DNA from: CAZLMG01 sp964560765
Lineage (GTDB): Bacteria > Bdellovibrionota_B > Oligoflexia > Oligoflexales > CAZLMG01
Length of the DNA stretch: 64,000 nt
Reading direction: 5' to 3'
NCBI GenBank assembly: GCA_964560765.1
Contig: CAZLMG010000001.1
Coordinates: 1 to 64,000, forward strand
Of the stretch, positions 7,266 through 16,211 are shown in pieces. The position numbers were made by a program, and so were the translations under genes. The notes under the pieces were generated by a model that was given only the letters and a program-made list of their open reading frames with translations, searched no databases and was not told the DNA's origin. Position 1 is the stretch's first letter. The number at the start of each line of letters is the position of its first letter.

Positions 7266-9857
7266 ATGCCTAATTTGACTATCGTCCAGCAGATTGCCGA
7301 AGAGTTGAAGATCAAAGACTTTCAGGTGGCCAATACGGTCACCTTGATCTTCGAAGAAGATTGTACGATTCCCTTTGTGGCTCGTTACCGCAAAGAAAAG
7401 ACGGGATCGCTGGACGAGGTCCAGTTGCGCGATGTTCGCGACCGGTACCAATATCTAGACGAACTAGAGCAGACCAAGCGCAAGTACTTCAAGGTCGTCG
7501 AAGAGTTGGCCGCAAGCCGCGCCGACGTGAAAGCGAAGCTGCCTGAGCTGAAAGCCAAGTTCATGGGCTGCAAGACCAAGCAAGAGCTTGAGGACTTGTA
7601 CCTGCCCTACAAGCCCAAGCGCCGCACGCGCGCCCAAATTGCGCGCGAAAAGGGCTTGGAGCCTCTGCTCGATCTCATTCTCAACGGTCGCCGTGAAGTC
7701 AACGATCTCGTGGCTTTGGCCGCCCCCTTTGTCACGGCCAAGGACGCGACCATCGATGCGACGTTACGCGTCGAGGATGCGTCCGCAGCCTTATCCGGGG
7801 CTGCCGATATCATGGCCGAGCGCGTGGCGGAAACGCCTGAGGTGCGCGCCATGGTCCGCGAAATTAGCAATCAAACGGGAATGCTCCTCGCCGAAAAGGT
7901 TGAAAAGCCGACGGCGGCTGGCGCAGCGGCAGACAGCGACGGCGACGGCGAAGCCGCTCCTGCAGGCAAAAAGGACGGCAAAGGCAAGAAAGATCGCACC
8001 GCCGTCTACGAAAACTACTACAACTACCGGGAATCGATTCAAGCAGCTCCTTCCCACCGCGTGATGGCGGTGCGACGGGGCGAAGCCGAAAAGGTTTTAC
8101 GCGTTCAGATCGAAGTCGATGCCGCCCGCATCGTCAATGCCATGCGCGAAAAGGTGCTTGGGCAAGAGCCGAGCACGGACGCCGTCAAGCAATGGTTGTC
8201 ACAGGTGGTCGAGGATGCCTATAAGCGCCTCTTGAGCCCCTCCATTGAAACCGAGATCCGGCTAGATATTCGCCAACGAGCTGAGCAAGAGGCGATTCGC
8301 GTCTTCTCCAAGAACTTGGAAAACTTGCTACTGTTGCCGCCCATTCCCGACAAGACCGTACTGGGTGTCGATCCGGGCTTACGTACAGGTTCGAAGTTGG
8401 CTGTGGTCTCCTCGACGGGTCGGTATCTCGATCATGCGATCATCTATCCGCATCCCGAGAATTTACAACATGCGAAAAACGAAGAGGCTAAGAAAGAGAT
8501 CTTGCGCCTGATCGACGCGCACAAGCCTGAGTATATTGCGATCGGCAACGGCACTGGCAGCCGAGAGATCGATCGTTTTATCCGCCACGTGATGAAAGAG
8601 AGCGGTCGCGAAAAGATCAAGCGCTGCATCGTCAGTGAAGCGGGCGCCAGCGTTTACTCGACAGATGCGATCGCCCGAGAAGAGTTTCCCGATTTGGACC
8701 CGACCGTGCGCAGCGCCGTCAGCATTGCCCGCCGGTTGCAGGATCCGCTTGCCGAGTTGGTGAAGATTGATCCGCGCTCTATCGGCGTCGGTCAATATCA
8801 GCATGATGTGAATGTGACCCGACTCAAGAGCAGTTTGGAAGAAGTCGTCGAAAGCTGCGTGAACCGTGTCGGCGTCAACGTCAATACTGCCAGCTTTAAA
8901 CTGCTGTCGTATGTGTCCGGCATCGGCCCCGCACTCGCCAAGAGTTTGGTTCAGTTTCGTGACGAAAAAGGTAGCTTCACCAGTCGCGCCGCCCTGCCCA
9001 GCGTGGTTGGATTTGGCCCGAAAGCGTTTGAACAGGCTGCAGGATTTTTACGCGTACCAAACGGCGAAAACCCACTCGACAACTCCGCCGTGCATCCCGA
9101 GCGCTATGAGATCGTACAAAAGATGGCGCAAGATCAGGGGCGCCCGATCGAGGAATTTATTGGTAACGCGCAACTGGTGAATGGCATACCGCTAGAAAAC
9201 TATGTCACGGCAACGGTCGGGGTTCCAACTCTGCGCGATATCGCGGCGGAGTTGATCAAGCCGGGACGCGACCCGCGTGAAGATGGAACCCGTTTGCACT
9301 ACTCGGACGACGTGACCGAGATTGAAGATTTGAAGATCGGGATGGTTCTCAAAGGCACGATCACTAACGTCACCAACTTCGGCGCCTTTGTCGATATTGG
9401 CGTACACCAAGAGGGCCTCGTTCACATCAGTGAACTGTCCGATCAATTCGTCAAGGACCCGGCCTCTGTGGCTTCGGTCGGCGATGTGGTTGACGTGCGA
9501 GTCATCGATGTCGACGTGGCTCGACGACGCATCAGCTTGAGCTGCCGGACACCAGGTAGCAAGCCAGCTGCAGCTTCCGAACCACGGCCGCAAGGACAGC
9601 GTGGACCGCAAGGTCAAGGCGACCAGCCTCGACGCGATGGCGGCGGGCATCCAGGTCAGCGGGGTTCGAATGATCGTCATCAGCAGCGCCCACAAGCGGC
9701 AGCAGGTTCAGGTCGCGGCCCGCAAAAGGGTGGACATGGCCAGCATGGCGGCGGTCAGCGTGGCGGTGGTGGCGGTGGAGGGGGCGGCCGAGCTCCACAG
9801 CCCCAGTACACCCTCGAGGATCTGATGAAAAAATTTAACGCGGGATTGAAGAACTGA
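7266..9857 (+). CDS. tex: Tex-family RNA-binding transcription accessory protein
   Basis: 863 residues. Domain order is that of Tex: N-terminal helical region with 'PFVARYRKEKTGSLDEVQLR', a YqgF-like fold around residues 365-470 ('VLGVDPGLRTGSKLAVV'), a helix-hairpin-helix region near 547 ('YVSGIGPALAKSLVQFRDEKG'-like segment), and an S1 RNA-binding domain at about 692-762 ('GTITNVTNFGAFVDIGVHQ'). Two unusual parts stand out: an acidic-to-basic low-complexity insertion near residues 217-245 inside the N-terminal region, and a Gly/Gln/Arg-rich disordered C-tail of about 100 residues, including a run of nine glycines, that probably adds nonspecific RNA binding. The stop overlaps the mtnP ATG by one base (TGATG). 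Confidence 0.95.
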   Translation: MPNLTIVQQIAEELKIKDFQVANTVTLIFEEDCTIPFVARYRKEKTGSLDEVQLRDVRDRYQYLDELEQTKRKYFKVVEELAASRADVKAKLPELKAKFMGCKTKQELEDLYLPYKPKRRTRAQIAREKGLEPLLDLILNGRREVNDLVALAAPFVTAKDATIDATLRVEDASAALSGAADIMAERVAETPEVRAMVREISNQTGMLLAEKVEKPTAAGAAADSDGDGEAAPAGKKDGKGKKDRTAVYENYYNYRESIQAAPSHRVMAVRRGEAEKVLRVQIEVDAARIVNAMREKVLGQEPSTDAVKQWLSQVVEDAYKRLLSPSIETEIRLDIRQRAEQEAIRVFSKNLENLLLLPPIPDKTVLGVDPGLRTGSKLAVVSSTGRYLDHAIIYPHPENLQHAKNEEAKKEILRLIDAHKPEYIAIGNGTGSREIDRFIRHVMKESGREKIKRCIVSEAGASVYSTDAIAREEFPDLDPTVRSAVSIARRLQDPLAELVKIDPRSIGVGQYQHDVNVTRLKSSLEEVVESCVNRVGVNVNTASFKLLSYVSGIGPALAKSLVQFRDEKGSFTSRAALPSVVGFGPKAFEQAAGFLRVPNGENPLDNSAVHPERYEIVQKMAQDQGRPIEEFIGNAQLVNGIPLENYVTATVGVPTLRDIAAELIKPGRDPREDGTRLHYSDDVTEIEDLKIGMVLKGTITNVTNFGAFVDIGVHQEGLVHISELSDQFVKDPASVASVGDVVDVRVIDVDVARRRISLSCRTPGSKPAAASEPRPQGQRGPQGQGDQPRRDGGGHPGQRGSNDRHQQRPQAAAGSGRGPQKGGHGQHGGGQRGGGGGGGGGRAPQPQYTLEDLMKKFNAGLKN

Positions 9858-10732
9858 TGAGCGCAAAGCCGGCGGTCTTAGGGGTCATTGGTGGTTCAGG
9901 CGTCTATCAAATGGATGGCGCCAAGAAAATCGCAGAACATCGAGTCGATACGCCGTTTGGCCAACCATCGGATGCGGTCATCGAAGCCGAGGTCGGTGGC
10001 CGGCATGTCTACTTCTTGCCGCGGCACGGTCGGGGGCACCGCTTCACCCCATCCGAAGTGAACTACCGAGCGAATATCGCTGCCTTGAAACAAATGGGTG
10101 CAACCCATGTTTTGGCGGTGAGCGCCGTCGGCATCATGCGCGAAAATATTCAGCCTGGACACTTGGTCATCCCCGATCAAATCTTCGATCGTACCAAGGG
10201 TACGCGGCCTTCGACCTTTTTTGGCGATGGTGTCGTCGGTCATGTGCAGTTTGCCGATCCCTTCTGCAATGAGTTCCGCGGACTCATCCACCAATCGGCG
10301 CAGGTACATACAAAAGGTGTGCACTTCGGCGGTACCTATGTGTGCATGGAAGGTCCGCAGTTTTCCACGCGCGCCGAATCGAACTTTTATCGGCAAACAC
10401 TTGCCCCCGCAGTGATCGGCATGACGGCTTTGCCCGAGGCAAAGTTGGCGCGGGAAGCCGAGCTTTGCTATGCCATGCTGGCCTTGGCGACCGACTATGA
10501 TTGCTGGCATGAATCGGAAGAAGATGTTTCTGTGGAAGCGGTCGTGGCTGTTCTGAAGGCGAATGCGCAACTGGCTAACGCCGTGGTTCGCGAAGTCGCA
10601 AAGCAGTTGCCTGGTGGCGCGACGTGCGCACACCAGCAGGCGGCAAAATTTGCGATCATGACCGCGCCCGACGCCATTCCTCCAGCCGCAAGGCAACGAT
10701 TGCAGGGACTTTACGGACATTACCTTGGCTAA
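9857..10732 (+). CDS. mtnP: S-methyl-5'-thioadenosine phosphorylase
   Basis: 291 residues of the PNP/MTAP family. It cleaves methylthioadenosine, a by-product of polyamine and other SAM-using reactions, with phosphate to adenine and methylthioribose-1-phosphate. Seen: 'IGGSGVYQMDG', the phosphate-site 'RHGRGHRFTPSEVNYRAN', 'VSAVGIMRENIQPG', 'CMEGPQFSTRAES' and 'IGMTALPEAKLAREAELCY', and the base-specificity segment 'TDYDCW' that favours 6-aminopurines. This is the MTAP pattern rather than plain guanosine phosphorylase. Its start overlaps the tex stop, and its end overlaps the next gene by eight bases. Confidence is high for MTAP and lower that adenosine itself is not a substrate. Confidence 0.92.
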   Translation: MSAKPAVLGVIGGSGVYQMDGAKKIAEHRVDTPFGQPSDAVIEAEVGGRHVYFLPRHGRGHRFTPSEVNYRANIAALKQMGATHVLAVSAVGIMRENIQPGHLVIPDQIFDRTKGTRPSTFFGDGVVGHVQFADPFCNEFRGLIHQSAQVHTKGVHFGGTYVCMEGPQFSTRAESNFYRQTLAPAVIGMTALPEAKLAREAELCYAMLALATDYDCWHESEEDVSVEAVVAVLKANAQLANAVVREVAKQLPGGATCAHQQAAKFAIMTAPDAIPPAARQRLQGLYGHYLG

Positions 10733-11171
10733 CCCTGGCAACGCCACCAACACGGACCGCTCCGTGGTCCGTGGCGAGTTCTCTTGCTTGGTGTATTACG
10801 AAGACACGGACTTTACCGGCTTCGTTTATCACGCCAGTTACCTGAAGTTCTGCGAACGAGCCCGCGAGCATCTGCTGGGCATTGAACGCCTACGCGACCT
10901 TTTTAGCCGCGGCATCCACTTTGTCGTGCATCATCTCGACGCGACCTTTCATGCACCCGCAAAACATGCAGACGCCTTGACCGTACGCTCCGAGGTGACG
11001 CTGGATGCCAAACCAAGACTGACGTTTATCCAGGAAATTTGGCGCGCGGACATGGATGGCCAAGCTCGTAAGCTATTTTCCACTCACATCGACATCGCCG
11101 TCTTGAACCACGAGAATCGGCCTGTCCGCTTGCCTGACTGGGCGATTGCGCTATTGATGGCACGACATTAG
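10725..11171 (+). CDS. YbgC-like acyl-CoA thioesterase (hot-dog fold)
   Basis: 148 residues of the 4-hydroxybenzoyl-CoA thioesterase/YbgC family. The signature 'VYYEDTDFTGFVYHASYLKF' contains the catalytic aspartate (second Asp of EDTD, residue 29) and the HAxYLxFxERAR helix. Such enzymes hydrolyse short- or medium-chain acyl-CoAs in the cytoplasm; some associate with the envelope Tol-Pal locus, but no tol genes are here. The start is a TTG inside the end of mtnP, giving an eight-base overlap; a GTG about 13 codons later is an alternative that keeps the active site. The 3' end overlaps that of the convergent TPR-redoxin gene by four bases. Confidence 0.88.
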   Translation: MANPGNATNTDRSVVRGEFSCLVYYEDTDFTGFVYHASYLKFCERAREHLLGIERLRDLFSRGIHFVVHHLDATFHAPAKHADALTVRSEVTLDAKPRLTFIQEIWRADMDGQARKLFSTHIDIAVLNHENRPVRLPDWAIALLMARH

Positions 11172-13396
11172 TCCGCTGTTAGGCGCAAAACCCGTCCCCA
11201 TTCCGCCACGAGAAAATCCACATCATCGATGGCATGCTGGGTAACAGAGTGCCAGAGAATTCGTCGCTCATCATCCATGAGGAAGATACCATGCAATGGC
11301 ACCTCTTCAAACTCGTCAAACACTCCGAACATGTGATGAATACTCTGGTCGGCATCTGGTACCGTCGGTAGCGCGTTTACCGTCTCGCCGGTGGCCGTCA
11401 CGGCCACCGTATCGACTCGGTACTTGCCCAAAGTCTCTTGCATCGCCACCAGGCGGCGAAGCTGCTCGTTACAATTTAAGCACGCAGGTCCCGCCGAGAA
11501 TACTAACAGCTTGTATCGACCCTTTACCGGTGAAGCCAAATGCTCCGCCGCACTCGGTGCAGCTCCCTGATAGTTTGTGAGGGTCGGGAGTTGCGGATCG
11601 ATTGGACCAAGCGTCGCTAAATCCAAGGTTTCCATATAGGCGAAGCCGGCCGGATACGCAGCTCGTTCGGCAGTGTGCCGCGCCTCGGCCCGCTGAATAA
11701 TCTCTGTGAGGGTGCCGGGATCTTCCTTGGCTATCGCCAAGCCGGAAAAGTCAGCCAATTGCAACGGAGGCGTCAGTACACGCACCGCTCGAGCCGTTGC
11801 TAGCGGCAGCCATTCTCCGGAACCCGAAAGCGGCGAACGCGCAGCAAAATGCGCCAAATTTAGCGCATCGGCAGCACCAAGACGAGCAGCGCCATCGGCC
11901 GCGCTGGTCATCAGCTTCAGCGCCAATTCATGCTCTCCGAGCTGTTGAGCGAGGAGTGCAACTTGCGTCAGTGGAGTCAAAGCGGTCTTTGCCAACTGTT
12001 CGATGAAATATGCAGGAACGTGATCGTCGTTGCGGCGCAGTGCAATTTCAAACCAGAGGCGAGCATCTTCGAAGTTGGATACAACGCGACGCTGTGCGAC
12101 TCCAGCGACAACCTCTTCATTGCTCAACCGCTCCAATTCAATCAAGGTCGATTCGAGTTGCGGGCGTAATGTTGAAAAGGACGCTGCCAGGTGTGTCCCT
12201 GCGCGAATCTGCAGGCGGAGGATGGCCGCTTGTACCCAACGGTCAAGCTCCAAATCGCCAGTGACCAGATCCGAGAAATAACCCTGGTTCATCAGCACCT
12301 GAAACCGTTCCCAGAGCTGGTAGGCCTCCAGCTGCTGCAAGACGCCAACGGCCAGCGTCGCATGCGAAGCGCGCGATCCAAAGTGTGGCAGCCGACCAAA
12401 ACGCAGCATGGCCAAAGCCCGATCGATTCCGTGGCTAGGCTGTCCGGCGGTGCCGGCCAGACGCAAACCAAAATCGCGGAAGTTATGATAGTAATTGTGC
12501 TGATTCGCCGGCATCAGGCGCCGCTCGGCCATCTGTTGGTGATCTACCCGGTGCGCCGCTTCAATGTGTCGGGTGGCATAATAGATATCCTGCGTGGCGT
12601 TAAAAATGTGGGCCGGCATGTGCCAAAGATGGGCCGTCTGGGCCTGGGCAGGGCCAACGATACGTGCCGAATCCAGGGCCTTGTACTCTTCACGCCCATT
12701 GTTCCAAAGATGGATTTTGTAATGATGCGCTGGATGTCGAGGTGCAGCCGTGAGCACGGCGCGAATCAATTGATCCGTCTCGGCAACGACCCGTTGCTTC
12801 TCGGCAACAGCAAGTTCAGAATCCAGAACGCGGAACAACCAGTTTTGTAATGCCAGAAATGCCTTCGCCTCAACATCCTCCGGAAACTCGGCCACCAGCA
12901 TTTGCAAATGCCGCAAATGCTGCTCTTGCTTGAGTTTTGGTGAAGGCAGAGCATTGTCGTACAGGGCAACAATGGCATCAAACCAAATGGCTTCGCGATT
13001 TCCGAGGACCATCGCCTGCTCCTGCCGCAGGACCATCGCTTGATTGAAATAGTTCAAGCCGCGTTCAAAATCACCGGAGCCAAAAACCGTGTGCACAAAG
13101 GCGCCAAGAGCAAAGATCAACGGGTGCGATGGATTGCGGACCATAGCCTCGCGCATATGCCGCTCTGCTTCCGCGATCCAGAATCCATGGGTGAGCTCCA
13201 AGGCATAATCCACATGCCGCTGACTGATCTCGTCTAGCCCTGGAATGGGAAAGGAAACCTCGGGACGACGGGTCAGTTCTGCGGGACGCAGCCTTGGGAC
13301 GTCAAAGGCAAAGCCCCCACCTTCAGCATGTTGAGCGTGGCTAGTAGCTCCCCACGAGCACAAGATGATGGCGAAAATGGCGGCGATGAAATGCAT
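11168..13396 (-). CDS. Exported TPR protein with a C-terminal thioredoxin-like (redoxin) domain
   Basis: 742 residues with a signal peptide ending near 'SHAQHAEGG'. The N-terminal 500 residues are helical repeats of TPR type, for example 'EAERHMREAMVRNPSHPL' and 'GLNYFNQAMVLR'. They include a histidine-rich block, 'HLWHMPAHIFNATQD' followed by 'NQHNYYHNFRDFG', that resembles the HMPSHI element of a known TPR subfamily. The last 150 residues look like an AhpC/TSA or TlpA redoxin fold: 'KLLVFSAGPACLNCNEQL' has a CxxC pair, followed by 'GIFLMDDERRILWHSV'. It may sense or reduce periplasmic thiols or metal-linked partners. GGAG lies five bases before the ATG. It is transcribed alone, divergent from the beta-propeller gene. 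Confidence 0.85.
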   Translation of the reverse strand: MHFIAAIFAIILCSWGATSHAQHAEGGGFAFDVPRLRPAELTRRPEVSFPIPGLDEISQRHVDYALELTHGFWIAEAERHMREAMVRNPSHPLIFALGAFVHTVFGSGDFERGLNYFNQAMVLRQEQAMVLGNREAIWFDAIVALYDNALPSPKLKQEQHLRHLQMLVAEFPEDVEAKAFLALQNWLFRVLDSELAVAEKQRVVAETDQLIRAVLTAAPRHPAHHYKIHLWNNGREEYKALDSARIVGPAQAQTAHLWHMPAHIFNATQDIYYATRHIEAAHRVDHQQMAERRLMPANQHNYYHNFRDFGLRLAGTAGQPSHGIDRALAMLRFGRLPHFGSRASHATLAVGVLQQLEAYQLWERFQVLMNQGYFSDLVTGDLELDRWVQAAILRLQIRAGTHLAASFSTLRPQLESTLIELERLSNEEVVAGVAQRRVVSNFEDARLWFEIALRRNDDHVPAYFIEQLAKTALTPLTQVALLAQQLGEHELALKLMTSAADGAARLGAADALNLAHFAARSPLSGSGEWLPLATARAVRVLTPPLQLADFSGLAIAKEDPGTLTEIIQRAEARHTAERAAYPAGFAYMETLDLATLGPIDPQLPTLTNYQGAAPSAAEHLASPVKGRYKLLVFSAGPACLNCNEQLRRLVAMQETLGKYRVDTVAVTATGETVNALPTVPDADQSIHHMFGVFDEFEEVPLHGIFLMDDERRILWHSVTQHAIDDVDFLVAEWGRVLRLTAD

Positions 13397-13587
13397 AGCA
13401 ACTCCTTGGCGCTGGGTATCTTTGCAGCCACTCTATGGTCGGACATTGCGCCCTGTCAAGATGACATAGCCTACCCAAACGCCTCGCCTGCTACAATGTC
13501 CGGGAGCAGATATTGCCTTAGGCCGCCCCGAAGGATGGGCCGGTAAAAACGGGGGCTGTGCTATCGTGTTGGAGAGGTAAAAAACTT

Positions 13588-15051
13588 ATGCGCATTCTTT
13601 CACTGTTGCAATTCGGCGCCGCACTCAGCCTGGCTCAGACCGCGATCGCCCGCCCACCCAACCCGTTTCTGGCCGACTCACCGTGGCCCATTTCCCACGG
13701 GCATCCCTACAATCAGGGGGCCTCCGACTTGGCCGGTCCCATCCGCGCCAGCAAGATTCAGCAGGCTGCAGGCACGCCGGTGGCGGTGACGCTGGCCGTG
13801 TCTGGGGTAGATGTCAGAGGGCGCCGAGTGATCTGGGGCACGACCACGGAAGAGGTATTTAAACTTGATCACGAAACGTTTCAGTACATCGACCGAATCC
13901 CTAGCGCGACACCACAGGGCACAGAAGTGTCTGGCGCCTACAGCCTGGTCGATCGCGATGGCGCCTATGTTGTTCCCGCGGGAAACCAGTTGCGCGTCTA
14001 TGGAGATCAGCAGCCGGGCAACTCCCAGTCACGAATCACCCTGCTTCGACAGCTGCAGGTTCCGACTGCGTCGCCCATCGTGGGCTTGACCATGACCTGG
14101 GACGGGAGACTTGTTTTTGTCACAGAGTCGGGACTTGTTGGCTCGGTGAACCGCGAATTGGGTGACGCGAGGTATCTGCTGCTGGAAGATGGGCGAGCGA
14201 CCATCTCCAACTCCATCGCCGCCGATGAGGCAGGAGGGGTCTACATCCTAACGGACAGATACCTGCATCAGGTCAACACACGCGAATCTAAGCTAGAACT
14301 CGGTTGGTCTGCACCCTATCCTTCTGACACCGGAACTTGGCCAGGTCGATTGGGCCCCGGCTCCGGAACTTCGCCGACGCTCATGGGAGTTGATGGTCAA
14401 GATGAGTTTGTCGCCATCACCGATGGCCGTCGGCAGATGCACATGCTGTTGTTTTGGCGGCACGAGATCCCCACCGATTGGCGAGGATTAGCGGGCTACG
14501 ATCGACGCATCGCCGCTGCGGAACCCGTAACCTTTGGCTTGAAGGGGCGCAACCGCGCTGCAACTGAGCAATCGCTCACCGCAAGTGGCTATGGCGTCGC
14601 CGCCGTCAGCAATACTTATGGTGAGCTGAGTCGTTTGCAACGTGCTGGCATCCGTAGGCGCTGCGGCGATACAAAGTGGTGCTACGAAAAGGGACTCATC
14701 TATTTATCAAACGAACCCAACATTGCCCCGTATGGCGTGGAAAAATTTGAGTGGGATCCCGGATCTCGGCGACTTCGCAGCCAGTGGGCGCGACCCGACA
14801 TCAGCTGTCCCAATGGTATCCCCGGCCTGAGTGAAGCTTCGCATGCCTACTACTGTATCGGTCAACGCCGAGCGGACTGGACGTTGGAAGTCCTTGATTG
14901 GCGCAGCGGTGCCAGTCGTAGCACTAGCAAGTTCCCTTGCGGCTTCGGCCGCCGCTGCCCGCAGTACAATAGCTTCTATGCTGGTGTCCAACTGCTTGGC
15001 GAGGGCACCCTGATTACGGGTGCCTATGGCGGGCCCATGCAGTTGAAGTGA
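13588..15051 (+). CDS. Exported beta-propeller protein
   Basis: 487 residues from the ATG at 13588, which has GGAGAGG about 10 bases upstream; the signal peptide ends 'AQTAIA' before RPPNPF. The mature N-terminus 'NPFLADSPWPISHGHPYNQG' resembles a family of secreted quinoprotein-like or SMP-30-like propellers that share an ADSPWPxxHxNxYxQ stretch. Strand repeats such as 'RVIWGTTTEEVFKL', 'LVFVTESGLVGSV' and 'GGVYILTDRYLHQV' fit propeller blades. Eight cysteines cluster in the C-terminal third ('RRRCGDTKWCYEKG', 'FPCGFGRRCPQ'), suggesting disulfides in the periplasm or outside. No catalytic residues can be assigned. The gene ends five bases before the convergent cytochrome c peroxidase. Confidence 0.83.
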   Translation: MRILSLLQFGAALSLAQTAIARPPNPFLADSPWPISHGHPYNQGASDLAGPIRASKIQQAAGTPVAVTLAVSGVDVRGRRVIWGTTTEEVFKLDHETFQYIDRIPSATPQGTEVSGAYSLVDRDGAYVVPAGNQLRVYGDQQPGNSQSRITLLRQLQVPTASPIVGLTMTWDGRLVFVTESGLVGSVNRELGDARYLLLEDGRATISNSIAADEAGGVYILTDRYLHQVNTRESKLELGWSAPYPSDTGTWPGRLGPGSGTSPTLMGVDGQDEFVAITDGRRQMHMLLFWRHEIPTDWRGLAGYDRRIAAAEPVTFGLKGRNRAATEQSLTASGYGVAAVSNTYGELSRLQRAGIRRRCGDTKWCYEKGLIYLSNEPNIAPYGVEKFEWDPGSRRLRSQWARPDISCPNGIPGLSEASHAYYCIGQRRADWTLEVLDWRSGASRSTSKFPCGFGRRCPQYNSFYAGVQLLGEGTLITGAYGGPMQLK

Positions 15052-15055
15052 CTGA

Positions 15056-16093
15056 TCAGGAAGCGTTTGGCCTCGGTGTATTGGGGCCTGATGGTGGCAG
15101 AATCGGCAACGCTATGTTGGGCTGCTTCCCAGTCAGCGTCCGTAGAAATGCCGAGATCTTTTGAACTTCATCTGTTGGCAATTCCATGCCCAGTTGATGC
15201 CGGCCCATGATGACAACGACTTCCTCGAGAGTCCAAACCGAGCCATCGTGTAAATAGGGATAAGTCAGCTCGACGTTCCTCAGGGTTGGGACTTTGAAGA
15301 CGTTACGATCGTTCTCATCCTTGGTCACCGCAATTCGACCTTCAATCTTTGATGCAGTCGGGAATGCCTTTACCAAGCCAAACTTCTGAAAGGAAGTAGC
15401 GCCCACGGCCGGTCCATTGTGACAACCGACACAGCCCCGCTCTTTAAATAGCTGGTACCCGGCCAGTTCTACTTGATTCAGCGCCTTATCGTTGCCCTCC
15501 AGCCACTGATCAAATCGAGAACCGGGCGTGACTAGCGTCTCCTCGAAAGCAGCGATGGCGCGCTGAACTCTTTCCATGGTGATCTTAGAATCTTTGTAAG
15601 CAGCCTGAAAGAGCGGAGCATACCCGGGAATGGATGCCAATACTTCCACAGCTAATTCATGCGTCGAACCCATCTCGCCTGGATTCGCAACGGGCCCACC
15701 AGCTTGCTCCACCAAATCCTTGGCACGACCATCCCAAAACTGCGCCACCGAATAGGAGCTATTCAAAACGGTTGGCGAGTTGATCGGCCCAATATTCCAC
15801 TTGTGACCAATTGACGACGGCAAGTTATCGACGCCTCCAGTCGCCAAGTTATGGCAGGAATTGCAGCTGATGAAACCAGACTTGGAAAGGCGTGGATCGA
15901 AGAATAGCAACCTTCCTAAATTGACTTCCGCCGCGTTGCTAACTTTCGCCGCCTTAATTGGCGCAATTGGCTCATTTGTCCTGACAACTGCGCCCGCCAG
16001 AGTGGCCCGGCCTAAGATACAAACGACAAGACCGACCACCGCAGCCAATCGAGCGATCGCCTTTGCATTTCCATCTTTCATCTCCAAGAACAT
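15056..16093 (-). CDS. Di-haem cytochrome c peroxidase (CcpA/MauG family)
   Basis: 345 residues from the ATG at 16093, which has GGAG seven bases upstream; an ATG six bases earlier is too close to it. A signal peptide precedes two haem-binding motifs, CNSCH (about 77-81) and CVGCH (about 219-223). Flanking segments 'LGRLLFFDPRLS', 'SPTVLNSSYSVAQFWDGRA', 'NPGEMGSTHELAVEVL' and 'VPTLRNVELTYPYLHDGS' are typical of bacterial di-haem peroxidases, which reduce peroxide with electrons from periplasmic cytochromes; MauG-like oxidative modification is an alternative role. The Tyr in 'TYPYLHDG' and the surrounding His/Met ligands cannot be assigned with certainty. The LysR regulator is divergent 118 bases away and is a likely controller. 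Confidence 0.92.
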   Translation of the reverse strand: MFLEMKDGNAKAIARLAAVVGLVVCILGRATLAGAVVRTNEPIAPIKAAKVSNAAEVNLGRLLFFDPRLSKSGFISCNSCHNLATGGVDNLPSSIGHKWNIGPINSPTVLNSSYSVAQFWDGRAKDLVEQAGGPVANPGEMGSTHELAVEVLASIPGYAPLFQAAYKDSKITMERVQRAIAAFEETLVTPGSRFDQWLEGNDKALNQVELAGYQLFKERGCVGCHNGPAVGATSFQKFGLVKAFPTASKIEGRIAVTKDENDRNVFKVPTLRNVELTYPYLHDGSVWTLEEVVVIMGRHQLGMELPTDEVQKISAFLRTLTGKQPNIALPILPPSGPNTPRPNAS

Positions 16094-16174
16094 ATGCATT
16101 CTCCTTTTGTTTGCCCAAGCTCACCTTAGCCGATCTTGTAACATGGAAATAGTTCATTTACTTGATCGCCATGA

Positions 16175-16187
16175 TCGATTAAATCGA
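16175..16187. promoter_or_regulatory. LysR-type operator candidate between the peroxidase and LysR genes
   Basis: TCGATT A AATCGA is a perfect 6-1-6 inverted repeat that also fits the T-N11-A LysR box. It lies in the 118-base divergent intergenic region, 25 bases before the LysR start and 82 bases before the peroxidase start. Confidence 0.5.
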
Positions 16188-16211
16188 ACATTCGAAGAGA
16201 GAGATAGCATC

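Noticed and set aside
9896..10753. 285-codon minus-strand open frame
   Set aside because: Antisense shadow of mtnP.
12191..12850. 219-codon plus-strand open frame
   Set aside because: Antisense to the TPR-redoxin gene, no SD or family motif.
15861..16211. N-terminal extension of the LysR reading frame
   Set aside because: The extra residues overlap the peroxidase gene on the other strand and do not resemble LysR; the ATG at 16212 gives the usual length.
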